A stretch of DNA of 64,000 nt from JBCBGF01 sp038526915 (GCA_038526915.1 JBCBGF010000001.1:496001-560000); one strand, 5' to 3'; counted from the first letter of the stretch, positions 42,868 to 52,412 are shown. Numbers and translations are program-made. The notes: a model not told the origin generated them from the letters alone.

Positions 42868-43027
42868 GGACCCGATCTCACTTGTCTTCTACGCCGTTGT
42901 CTGCGGTCTGCTCAGCCTGTTTGCCCCCAACCTCGGCGGCTATCTCCCGCGCCTGTTGATCGGCGCGGGTGTCGGGGTGTTGGCGGCCTTTGCCCTGCCC
43001 ATGATCCGGGGGGTGATAGGCGGGTAG
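42866..43027 (+). CDS. Small two-helix membrane protein (53 aa)
   Basis: This short frame, MDPISLVFYAVVCGLLSLFA then PRLLIGAGVGVLAAFALPMI, is almost wholly hydrophobic with two helices split by PNLGG, and ends RGVIGG. I recall very similar short proteins in other Rhodobacterales, starting MDPISL and at comparable positions, which is the main support. It reads away from mtgA, their start codons overlapping in CCATGG, and ends 6 bases before the gltB stop. Function unknown. Confidence 0.6.
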   Translation: MDPISLVFYAVVCGLLSLFAPNLGGYLPRLLIGAGVGVLAAFALPMIRGVIGG

Positions 43028-43033
43028 TAGATC

Positions 43034-46000
43034 CTATTCCGCAGGAACAGCCGCGTCTTCGATGCCCAAAGGCGCCGGCAGCTTGTCCAGCATCTCTTTG
43101 GGGCAAACCTGTACGAACAGGCGCTTACTGCTCTCCCAATCCTGCAGGATCTCGCGCGCACGAAGGCTGCCAGTTTCGGCCAGATGCGCCTCGACCAAGT
43201 CTTTCAACTGGGTCTCCCAATGGTCCACCGTAACCGGGCAGGTCACGAGCGTTTCCATGTTCATCCGGCTTTCCGCGATGCCATCGGGATCATACAGATA
43301 CGCCATCCCACCGGTCATGCCTGCGCCAAAGTTGGCACCAATCCCACCCAGGATCACTGCGACCCCGCCGGTCATGTACTCACACCCGTTGGACCCACAG
43401 CCCTCGATCACAACCTTCGCGCCCGAGTTGCGCACGGCAAACCGCTCGCCCGCCTGACCGGCGGCAAACAGATAACCGTCTGTGGCCCCATAAAGCACCG
43501 TGTTGCCGATGATCGTATTGTCGGCTGCGACGAGCGGGGAGGCCATGTGCGGCCGCACGACTATGGTCGCCCCCGACAGACCCTTGCCGACATAGTCATT
43601 GGCATCGCCTGCAACCTCCAGCTTCAGCCCCGGCGCCCCAAAGGCACCCAGCGACTGACCCGCACTGCCCGAGAGCGAAATGCGCAGGTGATCGGCCTGC
43701 AGATTGTTCCGCATCCCGAACCGCTTCACGATATGGCTCGACACCCGCGTCCCGATAGTCCGATGCGTGTTCCGCACGGCATAAGACAGCTGCATCTTCT
43801 CGCCGTCTTCGAGGAAGCGTGCTGCATCCTTGACGATCTCGGCATCCAGCGTGTCATCCACCGGCGTCCGGGGGCGCAAACGATCATAGGTGATGTCTTC
43901 GGCCCCATCGACGGTGATGAGCAGGGGGTTGAGGTCCAGATCATCCAAATGCGCCGACCCGCGTGAGACCTGGCTCAGCAAGTCCGCGCGCCCGATCACC
44001 TCATCCAGGGACCGTGCCCCGATCTCGGCCAGGATCTCTCGCACTTCCTGCGCATAGAAGGTGATCAGGTTCACCACCTTGTCGGCTGTCCCGGTGAACT
44101 TCTCCCGCAACCGCTCGTCCTGCGTGCAGACACCCACAGGGCAGGTATTCGACTGACACTGCCGCACCATGATGCACCCCATCGCGATCAGCGCCGCGGT
44201 GCCGATGCCGTATTCCTCGGCCCCGAGCATCGCCGCCATCACGATATCGCGCCCCGTGCGCAAGCCGCCATCGGTCCGCAATGTGACCCTATCGCGGAGG
44301 TTATTCATCGAAAGGACCTGATGCGCCTCGGTCAGACCCATCTCCCACGGCAGGCCCGCATATTTGATCGAGGTCGCCGGAGACGCCCCTGTGCCCCCGT
44401 TATGGCCCGAGATCAGGATCACATCCGCCTTGGCCTTGGCCACGCCCGCCGCAATCGTGCCCACACCGCTAGCGGCCACCAGTTTCACGGTGACTTTCGC
44501 ACGCGGGTTGATCTGTTTCAGGTCATAGATCAGCTGCGCGAGGTCCTCGATGGAGTAAATGTCGTGATGCGGCGGGGGCGAAATAAGCGTCACGCCCTTG
44601 GTCGAGTGCCGCAACCGCGCGATCAGGTCAGTCACCTTCATCCCCGGCAACTGGCCGCCCTCACCGGGCTTGGCACCCTGGGCCACCTTAATCTCCAGCT
44701 CTTCGCACTGGTTCAGATACTCCGCCGTTACGCCAAACCGGCCCGACGCCACCTGCTTGATCTTGGCGCTGGGGTTGTCGCCGTTAGGCTCGGGGTGGAA
44801 ATGCGCCGGATCCTCGCCACCTTCGCCACTATCCGACTTTGCCCCGATCCGGTTCATCGCCACATTCAGCGTCTTGTGCGCTTCGGGCGACAGCGCCCCA
44901 AGCGACATGCCCGGCGTCACGAACCGCTTGCGGATCGAGGTGATGCTCTCCACCTCGTCGATATCCACCGGCGCGCCCATCGGCTTGATGGCGAGCAGAT
45001 CGCGCAGATGTATCGGCGGGTTAGACTGCATTTTCGCCGAATACTGCTTCCACATCTCGTAAGACGCGCGCGTCACAGCCGATTGCATCAGGTGCATCGA
45101 CGTGGCTTCCCAAGCATGGGTCTCACCCGACCGCCGCGCCTTGTAGAAGCCACCGATCGGCAGGACAGAGTCGCCCCCGATCCAACCCTTGGCATGCACC
45201 TCTTCCAGCTTCTGCTGAATGCCGGTCACCCCAATCCCCGAAATCCGCGAGGGCATGCCAGGGAAATACTCGTTCACCATCGCGCGGCTCAGGCCCACGG
45301 CCTCGAAATTCAGGCCGCCGCGATACGAGGAAATCACCGAAATACCCATCTTAGACATGATTTTGAGCAACCCGGCGTCGATCGCCGCCCGATAGCGCGC
45401 CACCGCCTCGGTCAACGTGCCGTCGATCAAACCGCGGTCGATCCGGTCGGCAATCGAGTCCTCGGCGAGATAGGCATTCACCACCGTCGCGCCACAGCCG
45501 ATCAGGACCGCGAAGTAATGCGGATCGATGCATTCCGCCGACCGCACCGCCAACGAACAGAACGTGCGCAGGCCCTTCTTTGTCAGCCACGCATGCACCG
45601 CGCTGGTCGCCAGGATCATCGGCATCGCGACCTTATCGGGCCTCTGATGGTGGTCGGTCAGCACGATATGGCCCGAACCCGAGCGCACCGCATCCTCTGC
45701 CTCGGCCCGAATACGCTCTAACCCGTCCAAAAGCGCCCGATGACCCCCGCCCACGGGGAAAGTACAATCAATCTCGATCATCGGCGCATCGAAGCTGTCC
45801 ACCAGCTTTTCAAACTGCGCGTTGCCCACGAACGGGCTCTCCAGCACGATGATCTCGGTCTGGCTCGAATCCTCGTCGAGCACGTTCTTCAGGTTGCCGA
45901 ATCGCGTCTTGAGGCTCATCACCCGGTACTCACGAAGCGAGTCGATGGGCGGGTTCGTCACCTGGCTGAAGTTTTGCCGGAAGAAGTGGCTCAGCGGCCG

Positions 46001-47572
46001 GTATTTCTCGCTCAACACCGCGCTGGGCGTGTCGTCGCCCATGGACGCCAGCGTTTCTTTCCCATCCTCGGCCATGGGCGCCAGGATCTGTTCCAACTCC
46101 TCAACGGTATACCCCGCCGCCGCCTGCCGTTTGCGCAGTTCCGTGCCGGAATAGAGTGCTTTTTCCGTTACCGAAGACAGCTCCCCCTCAAGGTCATTGA
46201 TCTTGCCGACCCATTCACCAAAGGGCAGGGCACGCGCCAGCTTGTCCTTGATCTCGGTGTCGTGGAACAGCTTGCCCTTCTTCATGTCAACCGCCAGCAA
46301 CTGCCCCGGCCCCAGCGCGCCTTTTTCCACCACATGCGCCTCGTCCACCGGCACCATCCCGGCTTCGGACCCTGCGATGACCAGGCCATCACCCGTCACC
46401 ACATAGCGCATCGGCCGCAATCCGTTCCGATCCAGCCCCGCACAGACCCAACGCCCATCCGTCATCGCCAAGGCGGCGGGGCCATCCCACGGCTCCATGA
46501 CCGAGTTGCAATAGGAATACATGTCCCGCCACGCCTGCGGCAGCTCGGTCGCCTGCTTTGACCACGACTCAGGCACCAGCATGGTTTTCGCCATCGGCGC
46601 CGACCGCCCGGCCCGCACCAAAACCTCAAAAACCGAGTCTAATGCGGCCGAATCCGACGATCCATTGGCCACGATCGGCTTGATATCCTCGGCCATATCG
46701 CCAAAGGCCGAGGATGCCATGCGGATCTCATGGCTTTTCATCCAATTGACGTTGCCCTTCAGCGTGTTGATCTCGCCGTTATGGGCCAGCATGCGGAACG
46801 GCTGCGCCAGCCACCACTGCGGGAAGGTGTTCGTCGAATAGCGCTGGTGATAGATCGCAAAGGCGCTGACGAAGCGGTCGTCTTTCAGATCCGGATAGAA
46901 CTCCGCCACGTCCTGCGCCAGCATCATGCCTTTGTAGATGATCGACCGGCAGGACAGCGAACACATGTAAAGCGCGTTGACCTGTGCCGCTGCCGCTGCC
47001 TTTTCGATCCGGCGGCGAATGACATAGAGCTCCCGCTCGAACGTCTCTTCGTCCACGCCCTTGGAATTGCTGATAATAATCTGCTCGATCTCGGGCCGCG
47101 TCGCGTTCGCCTTCTCGCCCAGAACATCGATGTTCACCGGTACGTGCCGCCAGCCATAGATGTAATAGCCCATGCGCAGGACTTCGGTCTCGATGATCGT
47201 GCGGCAGGTTTCCTGCGCGCCGAAATCCGTGCGGGGCAGGAACACCTGGCCCACGGCGATGTACTCGCCCTCGCGCGGCTTGTGGCCGGTGCGTTCAATC
47301 TGGTCATAGAAGAACGCCACCGGGATCTGCACATGGATGCCGGCCCCATCGCCGGTCTTGCCATCGGCATCCACCGCACCCCGGTGCCAGACGGCCTTCA
47401 GCGCGTCGATCCCGTGTTCTACGACCTTGCGCGACTTGGTGCCATCCACCGCGACCACGAGGCCCACACCGCAGGAAGAATGCTCTTCTTCCGCGGAATA
47501 GAGACTGTTTTCGGCCATCCACGCCCGGCGACGCTCTTCGTTCGCGGCCCAATCGGAATCGTATTTTGTCAT
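43034..47572 (-). CDS. gltB: Glutamate synthase (NADPH) large subunit
   Basis: Transfers the amide of glutamine to 2-oxoglutarate. The start at 47572 (MTKYDSDWAANEE) has GGAGG upstream; a 30-residue longer frame is rejected. A 33-residue propeptide precedes the Ntn nucleophile Cys34 (SSCGVGLVV). The FMN/synthase domain has GGDSVLPIGGFYKARRSGE and LISGHNGGTGASP. The 3Fe-4S cysteines are in CIMVRQCQSNTCPVGVC. The C-terminal GXGXG beta-helix domain reads GYLFAAGQAGERFAVRNSGA. 1512 residues. Last gene of gltD-GFA-gltB. Confidence 0.95.
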   Translation of the reverse strand: MTKYDSDWAANEERRRAWMAENSLYSAEEEHSSCGVGLVVAVDGTKSRKVVEHGIDALKAVWHRGAVDADGKTGDGAGIHVQIPVAFFYDQIERTGHKPREGEYIAVGQVFLPRTDFGAQETCRTIIETEVLRMGYYIYGWRHVPVNIDVLGEKANATRPEIEQIIISNSKGVDEETFERELYVIRRRIEKAAAAAQVNALYMCSLSCRSIIYKGMMLAQDVAEFYPDLKDDRFVSAFAIYHQRYSTNTFPQWWLAQPFRMLAHNGEINTLKGNVNWMKSHEIRMASSAFGDMAEDIKPIVANGSSDSAALDSVFEVLVRAGRSAPMAKTMLVPESWSKQATELPQAWRDMYSYCNSVMEPWDGPAALAMTDGRWVCAGLDRNGLRPMRYVVTGDGLVIAGSEAGMVPVDEAHVVEKGALGPGQLLAVDMKKGKLFHDTEIKDKLARALPFGEWVGKINDLEGELSSVTEKALYSGTELRKRQAAAGYTVEELEQILAPMAEDGKETLASMGDDTPSAVLSEKYRPLSHFFRQNFSQVTNPPIDSLREYRVMSLKTRFGNLKNVLDEDSSQTEIIVLESPFVGNAQFEKLVDSFDAPMIEIDCTFPVGGGHRALLDGLERIRAEAEDAVRSGSGHIVLTDHHQRPDKVAMPMILATSAVHAWLTKKGLRTFCSLAVRSAECIDPHYFAVLIGCGATVVNAYLAEDSIADRIDRGLIDGTLTEAVARYRAAIDAGLLKIMSKMGISVISSYRGGLNFEAVGLSRAMVNEYFPGMPSRISGIGVTGIQQKLEEVHAKGWIGGDSVLPIGGFYKARRSGETHAWEATSMHLMQSAVTRASYEMWKQYSAKMQSNPPIHLRDLLAIKPMGAPVDIDEVESITSIRKRFVTPGMSLGALSPEAHKTLNVAMNRIGAKSDSGEGGEDPAHFHPEPNGDNPSAKIKQVASGRFGVTAEYLNQCEELEIKVAQGAKPGEGGQLPGMKVTDLIARLRHSTKGVTLISPPPHHDIYSIEDLAQLIYDLKQINPRAKVTVKLVAASGVGTIAAGVAKAKADVILISGHNGGTGASPATSIKYAGLPWEMGLTEAHQVLSMNNLRDRVTLRTDGGLRTGRDIVMAAMLGAEEYGIGTAALIAMGCIMVRQCQSNTCPVGVCTQDERLREKFTGTADKVVNLITFYAQEVREILAEIGARSLDEVIGRADLLSQVSRGSAHLDDLDLNPLLITVDGAEDITYDRLRPRTPVDDTLDAEIVKDAARFLEDGEKMQLSYAVRNTHRTIGTRVSSHIVKRFGMRNNLQADHLRISLSGSAGQSLGAFGAPGLKLEVAGDANDYVGKGLSGATIVVRPHMASPLVAADNTIIGNTVLYGATDGYLFAAGQAGERFAVRNSGAKVVIEGCGSNGCEYMTGGVAVILGGIGANFGAGMTGGMAYLYDPDGIAESRMNMETLVTCPVTVDHWETQLKDLVEAHLAETGSLRAREILQDWESSKRLFVQVCPKEMLDKLPAPLGIEDAAVPAE

Positions 47573-47573
47573 C

Positions 47574-48014
47574 TCACGCATCCTCCGCGATGAATGGGTT
47601 CTTGGCCTCGTATTCGGCCTCGGTCTTGCGCACGTGATCGCCGGCAAAGCGGCAGGACGCAAACGCGCGGTCGATATAGATCTCGGAAATCAGGGGGTAG
47701 TCCTTGGCGCCGTCGAACACGCCCACCATGAACTCATATACCTCGCCCGGATTGCGCAGCCACAGCGATGTGCCGCAACGCGGGCAAAACGCGCGTTCGG
47801 CGATTTCGCCGGGATAGATCGCAACCGGCCCCTCGACGCGCACCTGATCGGGTTCAGCGGTGAACACGTTCAACGCCACCCCCGACCACCGACGGCAGCG
47901 GGTGCAATGGCATGCCCCCAGCTCGGCCCTGTGGCGGCCGACATGGATCGTCACGTCGCCACACAGGCAACGCCCTTCGATTGCGTCGGCATAGACGGGG
48001 GTTTCGATGGACAC
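47574..48014 (-). CDS. GFA-family (glutathione-dependent formaldehyde-activating-like) zinc protein
   Basis: 146 residues with the GFA/CENP-V zinc sites: GRCLCGDVTIHVG, ACHCTRCRRWSGVALN and FCPRCGTSLWLRNPG supply the cysteines. Only some members act on S-hydroxymethylglutathione; many have unknown roles. It is placed between gltD and gltB with one base between its stop and the gltB ATG, so it is co-translated with GOGAT. Whether it supports glutamate synthase or only shares expression is unknown. Confidence 0.85.
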   Translation of the reverse strand: MSIETPVYADAIEGRCLCGDVTIHVGRHRAELGACHCTRCRRWSGVALNVFTAEPDQVRVEGPVAIYPGEIAERAFCPRCGTSLWLRNPGEVYEFMVGVFDGAKDYPLISEIYIDRAFASCRFAGDHVRKTEAEYEAKNPFIAEDA

Positions 48015-48073
48015 CGATTTTCACCTTTCCTTAACCGATAAGGTCAACACATCTGACCTAGGATCAAACGGGA

Positions 48074-48124
48074 GTACACCGCGCGGTGTACACCCTGTGT
48101 ACGGGTTGTGTACGCGCTGTGCGC
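48074..48124. repeat. 18-base palindrome followed by 11-base phased GTGTAC repeats
   Basis: GTACACCGCGCGGTGTAC (48074-48091) is a perfect palindrome. Its right half begins a series of GTGTAC at 48086, 48097 and 48108, exactly 11 bases apart, with a degenerate GTGCGC at 48119. The block lies directly after the gltD stop (on its minus-strand transcript) and before GFA. The spacing of one helical turn suggests protein binding to one DNA face; a palindromic RNA hairpin is the alternative. No T tract. Confidence 0.7.
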
Positions 48125-48125
48125 C

Positions 48126-49559
48126 CTATTCCGCGGCCACTTTCGCGCCCGCGCTCATGTACTCCAGCATCGCTTCCGCGGCCTCGCGCCCATCGCGAAT
48201 AGCCCAGACGACAAGGCTTGCGCCGCGCACGATATCGCCGGCGGCGTAGACCCCTTCCATCGCCGTCGCATGCGTCTTGAAATCGGCCTTGATCGTACCC
48301 CAGCGGGTGACTTCCAGCTCCGGCACACCCCACAGCGTGGGCAGGTCCTCAGGCTCAAACCCCAGCGCCATGATCACCATGTCGGCGTCTTCAGTATAGT
48401 CCGCGCCCTCGATCTCTTCGGGTGACTGACGGCCTGTGGCATCCGGAGCGCCAAGGCGCATTTTCGATACCCGCACGCCTGAGACCTCATCGCCGACAAA
48501 GCCCTTCGGCGCACTTAGCCACACGAACTCGACACCTTCTTCCTCGGCATTGGCGACCTCACGCTGCGAGCCCGGCATATTGGCCCGGTCTCGGCGATAC
48601 AGGCACTTCACGCTTTCCGCCCCCTGCCGCACGGCGGTGCGCACGCAATCCATCGCGGTGTCGCCACCACCGATGACGACCACCCGCTTGCCCTGCGCGT
48701 CGAGCTCACCCGAGTCGAACTCGGGCACATCATCGCCAAACCCCTTGCGGTTCGACGCGGTCAGGTAGTCAATCGCCCGCACCACGCCATCAGCGCCGAC
48801 GCCGGGGGCCTGCAACTCACGCGATTTGTAGACGCCCGTGGCGATCAGCACCGCGTTGTGTTTCTTGCGAATTTCGTCGAACGTGATGTCTACGCCCACG
48901 TTGCAGTTCAACACGAACTCCACCCCGCCATCTTCCAACTGACGGTTCCGCCGCTCGGTCACGTCCTTCTCCAGCTTGAAGCCCGGAATGCCATAGGTCA
49001 TGAGCCCGCCCGCGCGGTCATACCGGTCATAGATCGTCACCTGCACACCCTGGCGACGCAGCATATCCGCCGCCGCCAGCCCGCCCGGGCCCGCACCGAT
49101 AATGCCCACGCTTTCCGACCGTTCGACCGCGGGCCGGATCGGCTGCACCCAGCCCTCTTCCCAGGCCGTGTCGGTCAGATACTTCTCCACTGATCCGATC
49201 GTCACGGTGCCGTGCCCCGATTGTTCGATCACACAATTGCCTTCGCACAACCGGTCCTGCGGACAGATGCGGCCACAGATCTCGGGGAAGGTGTTGGTGG
49301 CCTGGCTCAGCTCATAGGCTTCCTGCAAACGCCCCTCCGCCGTCAGCATCAGCCAATCGGGGATGTTGTTGTGCAGCGGGCAGTGGCTTTGGCAATAGGG
49401 CACGCCGCATTGCGAACAGCGCCCTGCCTGTTCGGCGGCCTTTTCGCGGGCGTACTCTCCGTATATCTCACCGAAATCTTCACGGCGCAGATTCGGCGGG
49501 CGCTTTTCGGGCATGTCCCGCTCAACGCTTACGAATTTCAGCATCGGATTGTCGGCCAT
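48126..49559 (-). CDS. gltD: Glutamate synthase (NADPH) small subunit
   Basis: Passes electrons from NADPH through FAD and 4Fe-4S clusters to GltB. The N-terminal cysteines CSQCGVPYCQSHCPLHNNIP and ICPQDRLCEGNC bind clusters. GIIGAGPGGLAAADMLRRQG binds FAD and VVVIGGGDTAMDCVRTAVRQ binds NADPH. 477 residues is normal. It leads the operon, the reverse of the common gltBD order. A 219-base divergent spacer separates it from uppP. Confidence 0.95.
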   Translation of the reverse strand: MADNPMLKFVSVERDMPEKRPPNLRREDFGEIYGEYAREKAAEQAGRCSQCGVPYCQSHCPLHNNIPDWLMLTAEGRLQEAYELSQATNTFPEICGRICPQDRLCEGNCVIEQSGHGTVTIGSVEKYLTDTAWEEGWVQPIRPAVERSESVGIIGAGPGGLAAADMLRRQGVQVTIYDRYDRAGGLMTYGIPGFKLEKDVTERRNRQLEDGGVEFVLNCNVGVDITFDEIRKKHNAVLIATGVYKSRELQAPGVGADGVVRAIDYLTASNRKGFGDDVPEFDSGELDAQGKRVVVIGGGDTAMDCVRTAVRQGAESVKCLYRRDRANMPGSQREVANAEEEGVEFVWLSAPKGFVGDEVSGVRVSKMRLGAPDATGRQSPEEIEGADYTEDADMVIMALGFEPEDLPTLWGVPELEVTRWGTIKADFKTHATAMEGVYAAGDIVRGASLVVWAIRDGREAAEAMLEYMSAGAKVAAE

Positions 49560-49778
49560 GCGCCCGGACTCCTCCAGATTTCCCAGACCGACCTTCTAGT
49601 CGGGTCTGGATGAAAATAAAAGTAAATCTTTCTGACCTAGTTTGCCGAAATTTCAATATGTGCGCTTAAATCATGCTGCGTTGCCGCAAAAATATGTATC
49701 AAACCGTACCTAAATCAATGCTTTCATAAGAAACTCAATCGGTTAGTGTGTCGCAAAACTGTTGCAGATACGGGCACC

Positions 49779-50582
49779 ATGCCGCTTTTCCACCTGTTCC
49801 TTGTCGCGGTGATCCAAGGGATTACCGAGTTTCTTCCGGTTTCCTCCTCGGGTCACCTGATTTTGCTCCCGAATCTCACCGGTCTCGAGGATCAAGGCCA
49901 GGTCATCGATGTCGCCGTGCATGTGGGTACATTGGGCGCGGTGATCCTGTATTTCTGGGCCGATGCCAAAAAGGCGCTGATTGGCCTGCCGCGCGTCCTG
50001 CGCTGGCAGATCGACAGTCAGGAGGCATGGCTGGCGCTGTGCCTGATCGTGGCGACGATCCCGGTGGTGCTGCTTGGCCTGGTGCTGAAGCTCACCGGGC
50101 TGGACGATGCGATGCGGTCAATCGCCGTGATCGGCTGGACGATGCTGGTCTTCGGGCTGGTGCTATTCTGGGCCGATCGGGTCGGCACGTCCGAGAAACG
50201 CGCCGAGGGTTGGACGCTGAAAGATGCGATCACCATGGGGCTGTGGCAGGCTTTGGCGTTGATCCCGGGCACGTCGCGGTCGGGGATCACGATCACCGCA
50301 GCGCGGTATCTGGGCTATGAGCGCTCAGACGCGGCGAGGCTCGCGATGCTCATGTCGATCCCGACGATCCTCGCCTCGGGCGTGCTCTTGGGTGCCGAGG
50401 TGGCGGTGACCGCCGACGCCGCCGCCGCGCGGGACGGGGCGATTGCTGCGGTTTTTGCCTTTGTCGCGGCGTTGCTAGCGCTCGTGGTGATGATGCGCCT
50501 TCTGCGTAGCTTCACCTTCACGCCCTACGTGATCTATCGCGTGATCCTAGGCGTGATCTTGCTGTGGATCGCCTATACCTAG
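49779..50582 (+). CDS. uppP: Undecaprenyl-diphosphatase
   Basis: Recycles undecaprenyl pyrophosphate to the carrier phosphate for peptidoglycan and other surface polymers; also called BacA. ITEFLPVSSSGHLILLP and IPGTSRSGITITAAR are the two catalytic motifs. About eight hydrophobic helices, 267 residues from ATG 49779 (MPLFHLFLVAVIQG). A longer frame to 49746 adds a polar segment and is rejected. Converges with the next gene, stops overlapping in CTAG. Confidence 0.93.
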   Translation: MPLFHLFLVAVIQGITEFLPVSSSGHLILLPNLTGLEDQGQVIDVAVHVGTLGAVILYFWADAKKALIGLPRVLRWQIDSQEAWLALCLIVATIPVVLLGLVLKLTGLDDAMRSIAVIGWTMLVFGLVLFWADRVGTSEKRAEGWTLKDAITMGLWQALALIPGTSRSGITITAARYLGYERSDAARLAMLMSIPTILASGVLLGAEVAVTADAAAARDGAIAAVFAFVAALLALVVMMRLLRSFTFTPYVIYRVILGVILLWIAYT

Positions 50583-51559
50583 CTTTTCAGGTTCTTGGCC
50601 GAGTTCGTGATCGCGTCGTACTGCCCCTGAGGGCGGTAGGGCCACAGGTATTCGGGCAGCACCGCTTCGAGCGAGGTCGGCGTGATCCCCAGATCACCAA
50701 ACCCGGGATGATCACCTGTCACCACGTTGTCGCGGGCCAGGTTGCGGACTTGGTCACGGGTGACCGGGCCTTTGATCAGGCCTAGGGACACAGCGTTTAT
50801 CCCATCAAACACCGTGCCCATGATCCGCCCGACCCAGATTGGCAGGCCCAGGATGATCCTTCGGCGCATGATCACCTGCAGCATCTGAGTCATCAGCTCG
50901 CGGAACGTATCCACATCCGGCCCGCCCAGTTCATAAGTCCCCGGTTTCGCCGTTCCCTCGACGCCGGCGACCGCCGCCTTGGCCACATCATCGACATAGA
51001 CCGGCTGGAACTTTGTCTTTGGCGAGATGATTGGCAGAAACGGGCTCATCCGCGTCATGCCGGCGAAGCGATTGAAGAAGTCATCTTCTGGCCCGAACAC
51101 CACCGACGGGCGCAAAATCACCGCGTCGGGCATGTGCTGCAGCACACCTTCTTCCCCGAGGGCCTTGCTGCGCGAATAGTCACTATCGCTGTCCGTATCG
51201 GCGCCAATGGCCGAGATCTGGACCATCCGTTCAACGCCTTCCGCCGCCGCGATCCGGGCGATCCGTTCGGCCCCTTCATGCTGCACCGCGTCAAAGGTGT
51301 TCGCTCCGTCTCGCGCCAGAATGCCCACGCAGTTCACTACCACATCCGCACCTTGCATCACAGATCGCACGCTCTCGTCATCGCGGATGTTGCAGAACAC
51401 CGGCTCGACCTGGCCCACGACACCGTAGGGTTTGACAAAGATCGCCTCATTCGGCCGCCGCACCGCCACGCGGATGCGCCAACCCGCCTGCGCCAGGCGG
51501 CGGGCGATATAGCGCCCGACAAACCCCGATCCGCCATAGATGGTGACAAGCTTGGACAT
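50579..51559 (-). CDS. NDUFA9-like complex I-associated NAD(P)-binding protein
   Basis: An atypical SDR of 326 residues starting VTIYGGSGFVGRYIARRLAQAG (NAD(P) loop). It continues with VVNCVGILARDGANTFDAVQHEGAERIA and VILRPSVVFGPEDDFFNRFA, the pattern of the NDUFA9/39 kDa subunit group in alphaproteobacteria. The catalytic Tyr-x3-Lys is replaced by YSRSKALGE, consistent with the group. It may assist complex I assembly or stability; the nuo genes are not in this window. Confidence 0.82.
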   Translation of the reverse strand: MSKLVTIYGGSGFVGRYIARRLAQAGWRIRVAVRRPNEAIFVKPYGVVGQVEPVFCNIRDDESVRSVMQGADVVVNCVGILARDGANTFDAVQHEGAERIARIAAAEGVERMVQISAIGADTDSDSDYSRSKALGEEGVLQHMPDAVILRPSVVFGPEDDFFNRFAGMTRMSPFLPIISPKTKFQPVYVDDVAKAAVAGVEGTAKPGTYELGGPDVDTFRELMTQMLQVIMRRRIILGLPIWVGRIMGTVFDGINAVSLGLIKGPVTRDQVRNLARDNVVTGDHPGFGDLGITPTSLEAVLPEYLWPYRPQGQYDAITNSAKNLKS

Positions 51560-51689
51560 GCGCTTTGCTCCGCCTTTGATCGGGCCTCTACATAGCTCTC
51601 ACATACGCCCCCAACAAGCGCCCATCATGCTCTAAGCGGGGCGTTGACAGGCATGGGCGACGCTAGTATTGCCCCCCTTCACGACACCT

Positions 51690-51776
51690 GCCCAGGTGGC
51701 GGAATTGGTAGACGCGCTAGCTTCAGGTGCTAGTGTCCGTATGGACGTGGAGGTTCGAGTCCTCTCCTGGGCACCA
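51690..51776 (+). tRNA. tRNA-Leu(CAG)
   Basis: The acceptor stem GCCCAGG/CCTGGGC, a D arm with AATTGGTAGAC, an anticodon stem CTAGC/GCTAG around TTCAGGT (anticodon CAG), a long variable arm with TGTCCGTATGGACGT, a T arm with GGTTCGAGTCC, and an encoded CCA give a class II leucine tRNA. It ends 24 bases before the rnd start. Confidence 0.97.
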
Positions 51777-51800
51777 ACTCCCCGATGGGAGCGGCGGCAC

Positions 51801-52412
51801 TTGGCTAATCATCTCTACACTGGCGATCTTCCCGACGGGCTGGACCTGGGTCCGGTTGTGGCGATTGACTGTGAGACGATGGGATTAAACCCGCATCGCG
51901 ATAGGCTCTGCGTCGTGCAGATGTCTGGCGGCGATGGCGAGGCGCATCTGGTGCAAATCTCTAAGGGCCAGACCGAGGCGCCGAACCTGTGCCGGATGCT
52001 GGCCGATCCAGCCGTGTTAAAGCTGTTTCACTTCGGGCGGTTCGATATCGCTGCGCTGCAAAACGCGTTCGGGGTGGTCACGGCCCCGGTCTATTGCACC
52101 AAGATCGCGTCCAAGCTGATCCGCACCTATACCGACCGACACGGCCTCAAGAACCTGCTCGATGAGCTCCTAGGCATCGACATCTCCAAGCAACAGCAGA
52201 TGAGCGATTGGGGTGCTGACACGCTGAGCGAGGCGCAGCTCGACTATGCGGCGTCGGATGTTCTTTACCTCCACCAACTAAAAGAGGCGCTCGACGCCCG
52301 TCTGGCCCGCGAAGGCCGGACCGAGATCGCGCAGAAGTGCTTCGACTTTCTGCCCACCCGTGCCCAGCTTGATCTGGCGGGCTGGCCCGAGATTGATATC
52401 TTCGCCCACTGA
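51801..52412 (+). CDS. rnd: Ribonuclease D-type 3'-5' exonuclease
   Basis: Trims the 3' ends of stable RNA precursors. TTG at 51801 (read MANHLYTGDLPDGL) fits the family start; GGGAG lies 8 bases upstream. The open frame to the left crosses tRNA-Leu and is not coding. DEDDy residues are visible in VAIDCETMGL, FHFGRFDIAALQ and LDYAASDVLYLHQL. At 203 residues it is the short form without HRDC domains, common in alphaproteobacteria. It directly follows tRNA-Leu. Confidence 0.88.
   Translation: MANHLYTGDLPDGLDLGPVVAIDCETMGLNPHRDRLCVVQMSGGDGEAHLVQISKGQTEAPNLCRMLADPAVLKLFHFGRFDIAALQNAFGVVTAPVYCTKIASKLIRTYTDRHGLKNLLDELLGIDISKQQQMSDWGADTLSEAQLDYAASDVLYLHQLKEALDARLAREGRTEIAQKCFDFLPTRAQLDLAGWPEIDIFAH

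Noticed and set aside
44321..45721. Long plus-strand open frames opposite gltB, including one of 466 codons
   Set aside because: They are antisense to a clearly conserved gene and consist of Arg/His-rich shadow sequence produced by high G+C codon bias.
49584..49609. Hairpin CAGACCGAC...GTCGGGTCTG in the gltD/uppP spacer
   Set aside because: It has a bulge and lies in a promoter region between divergent genes, so a terminator makes no sense; a regulatory role cannot be shown.
51669..51800. Open frame upstream of rnd
   Set aside because: It runs through tRNA-Leu and is an artefact; the TTG at 51801 fits the family start.
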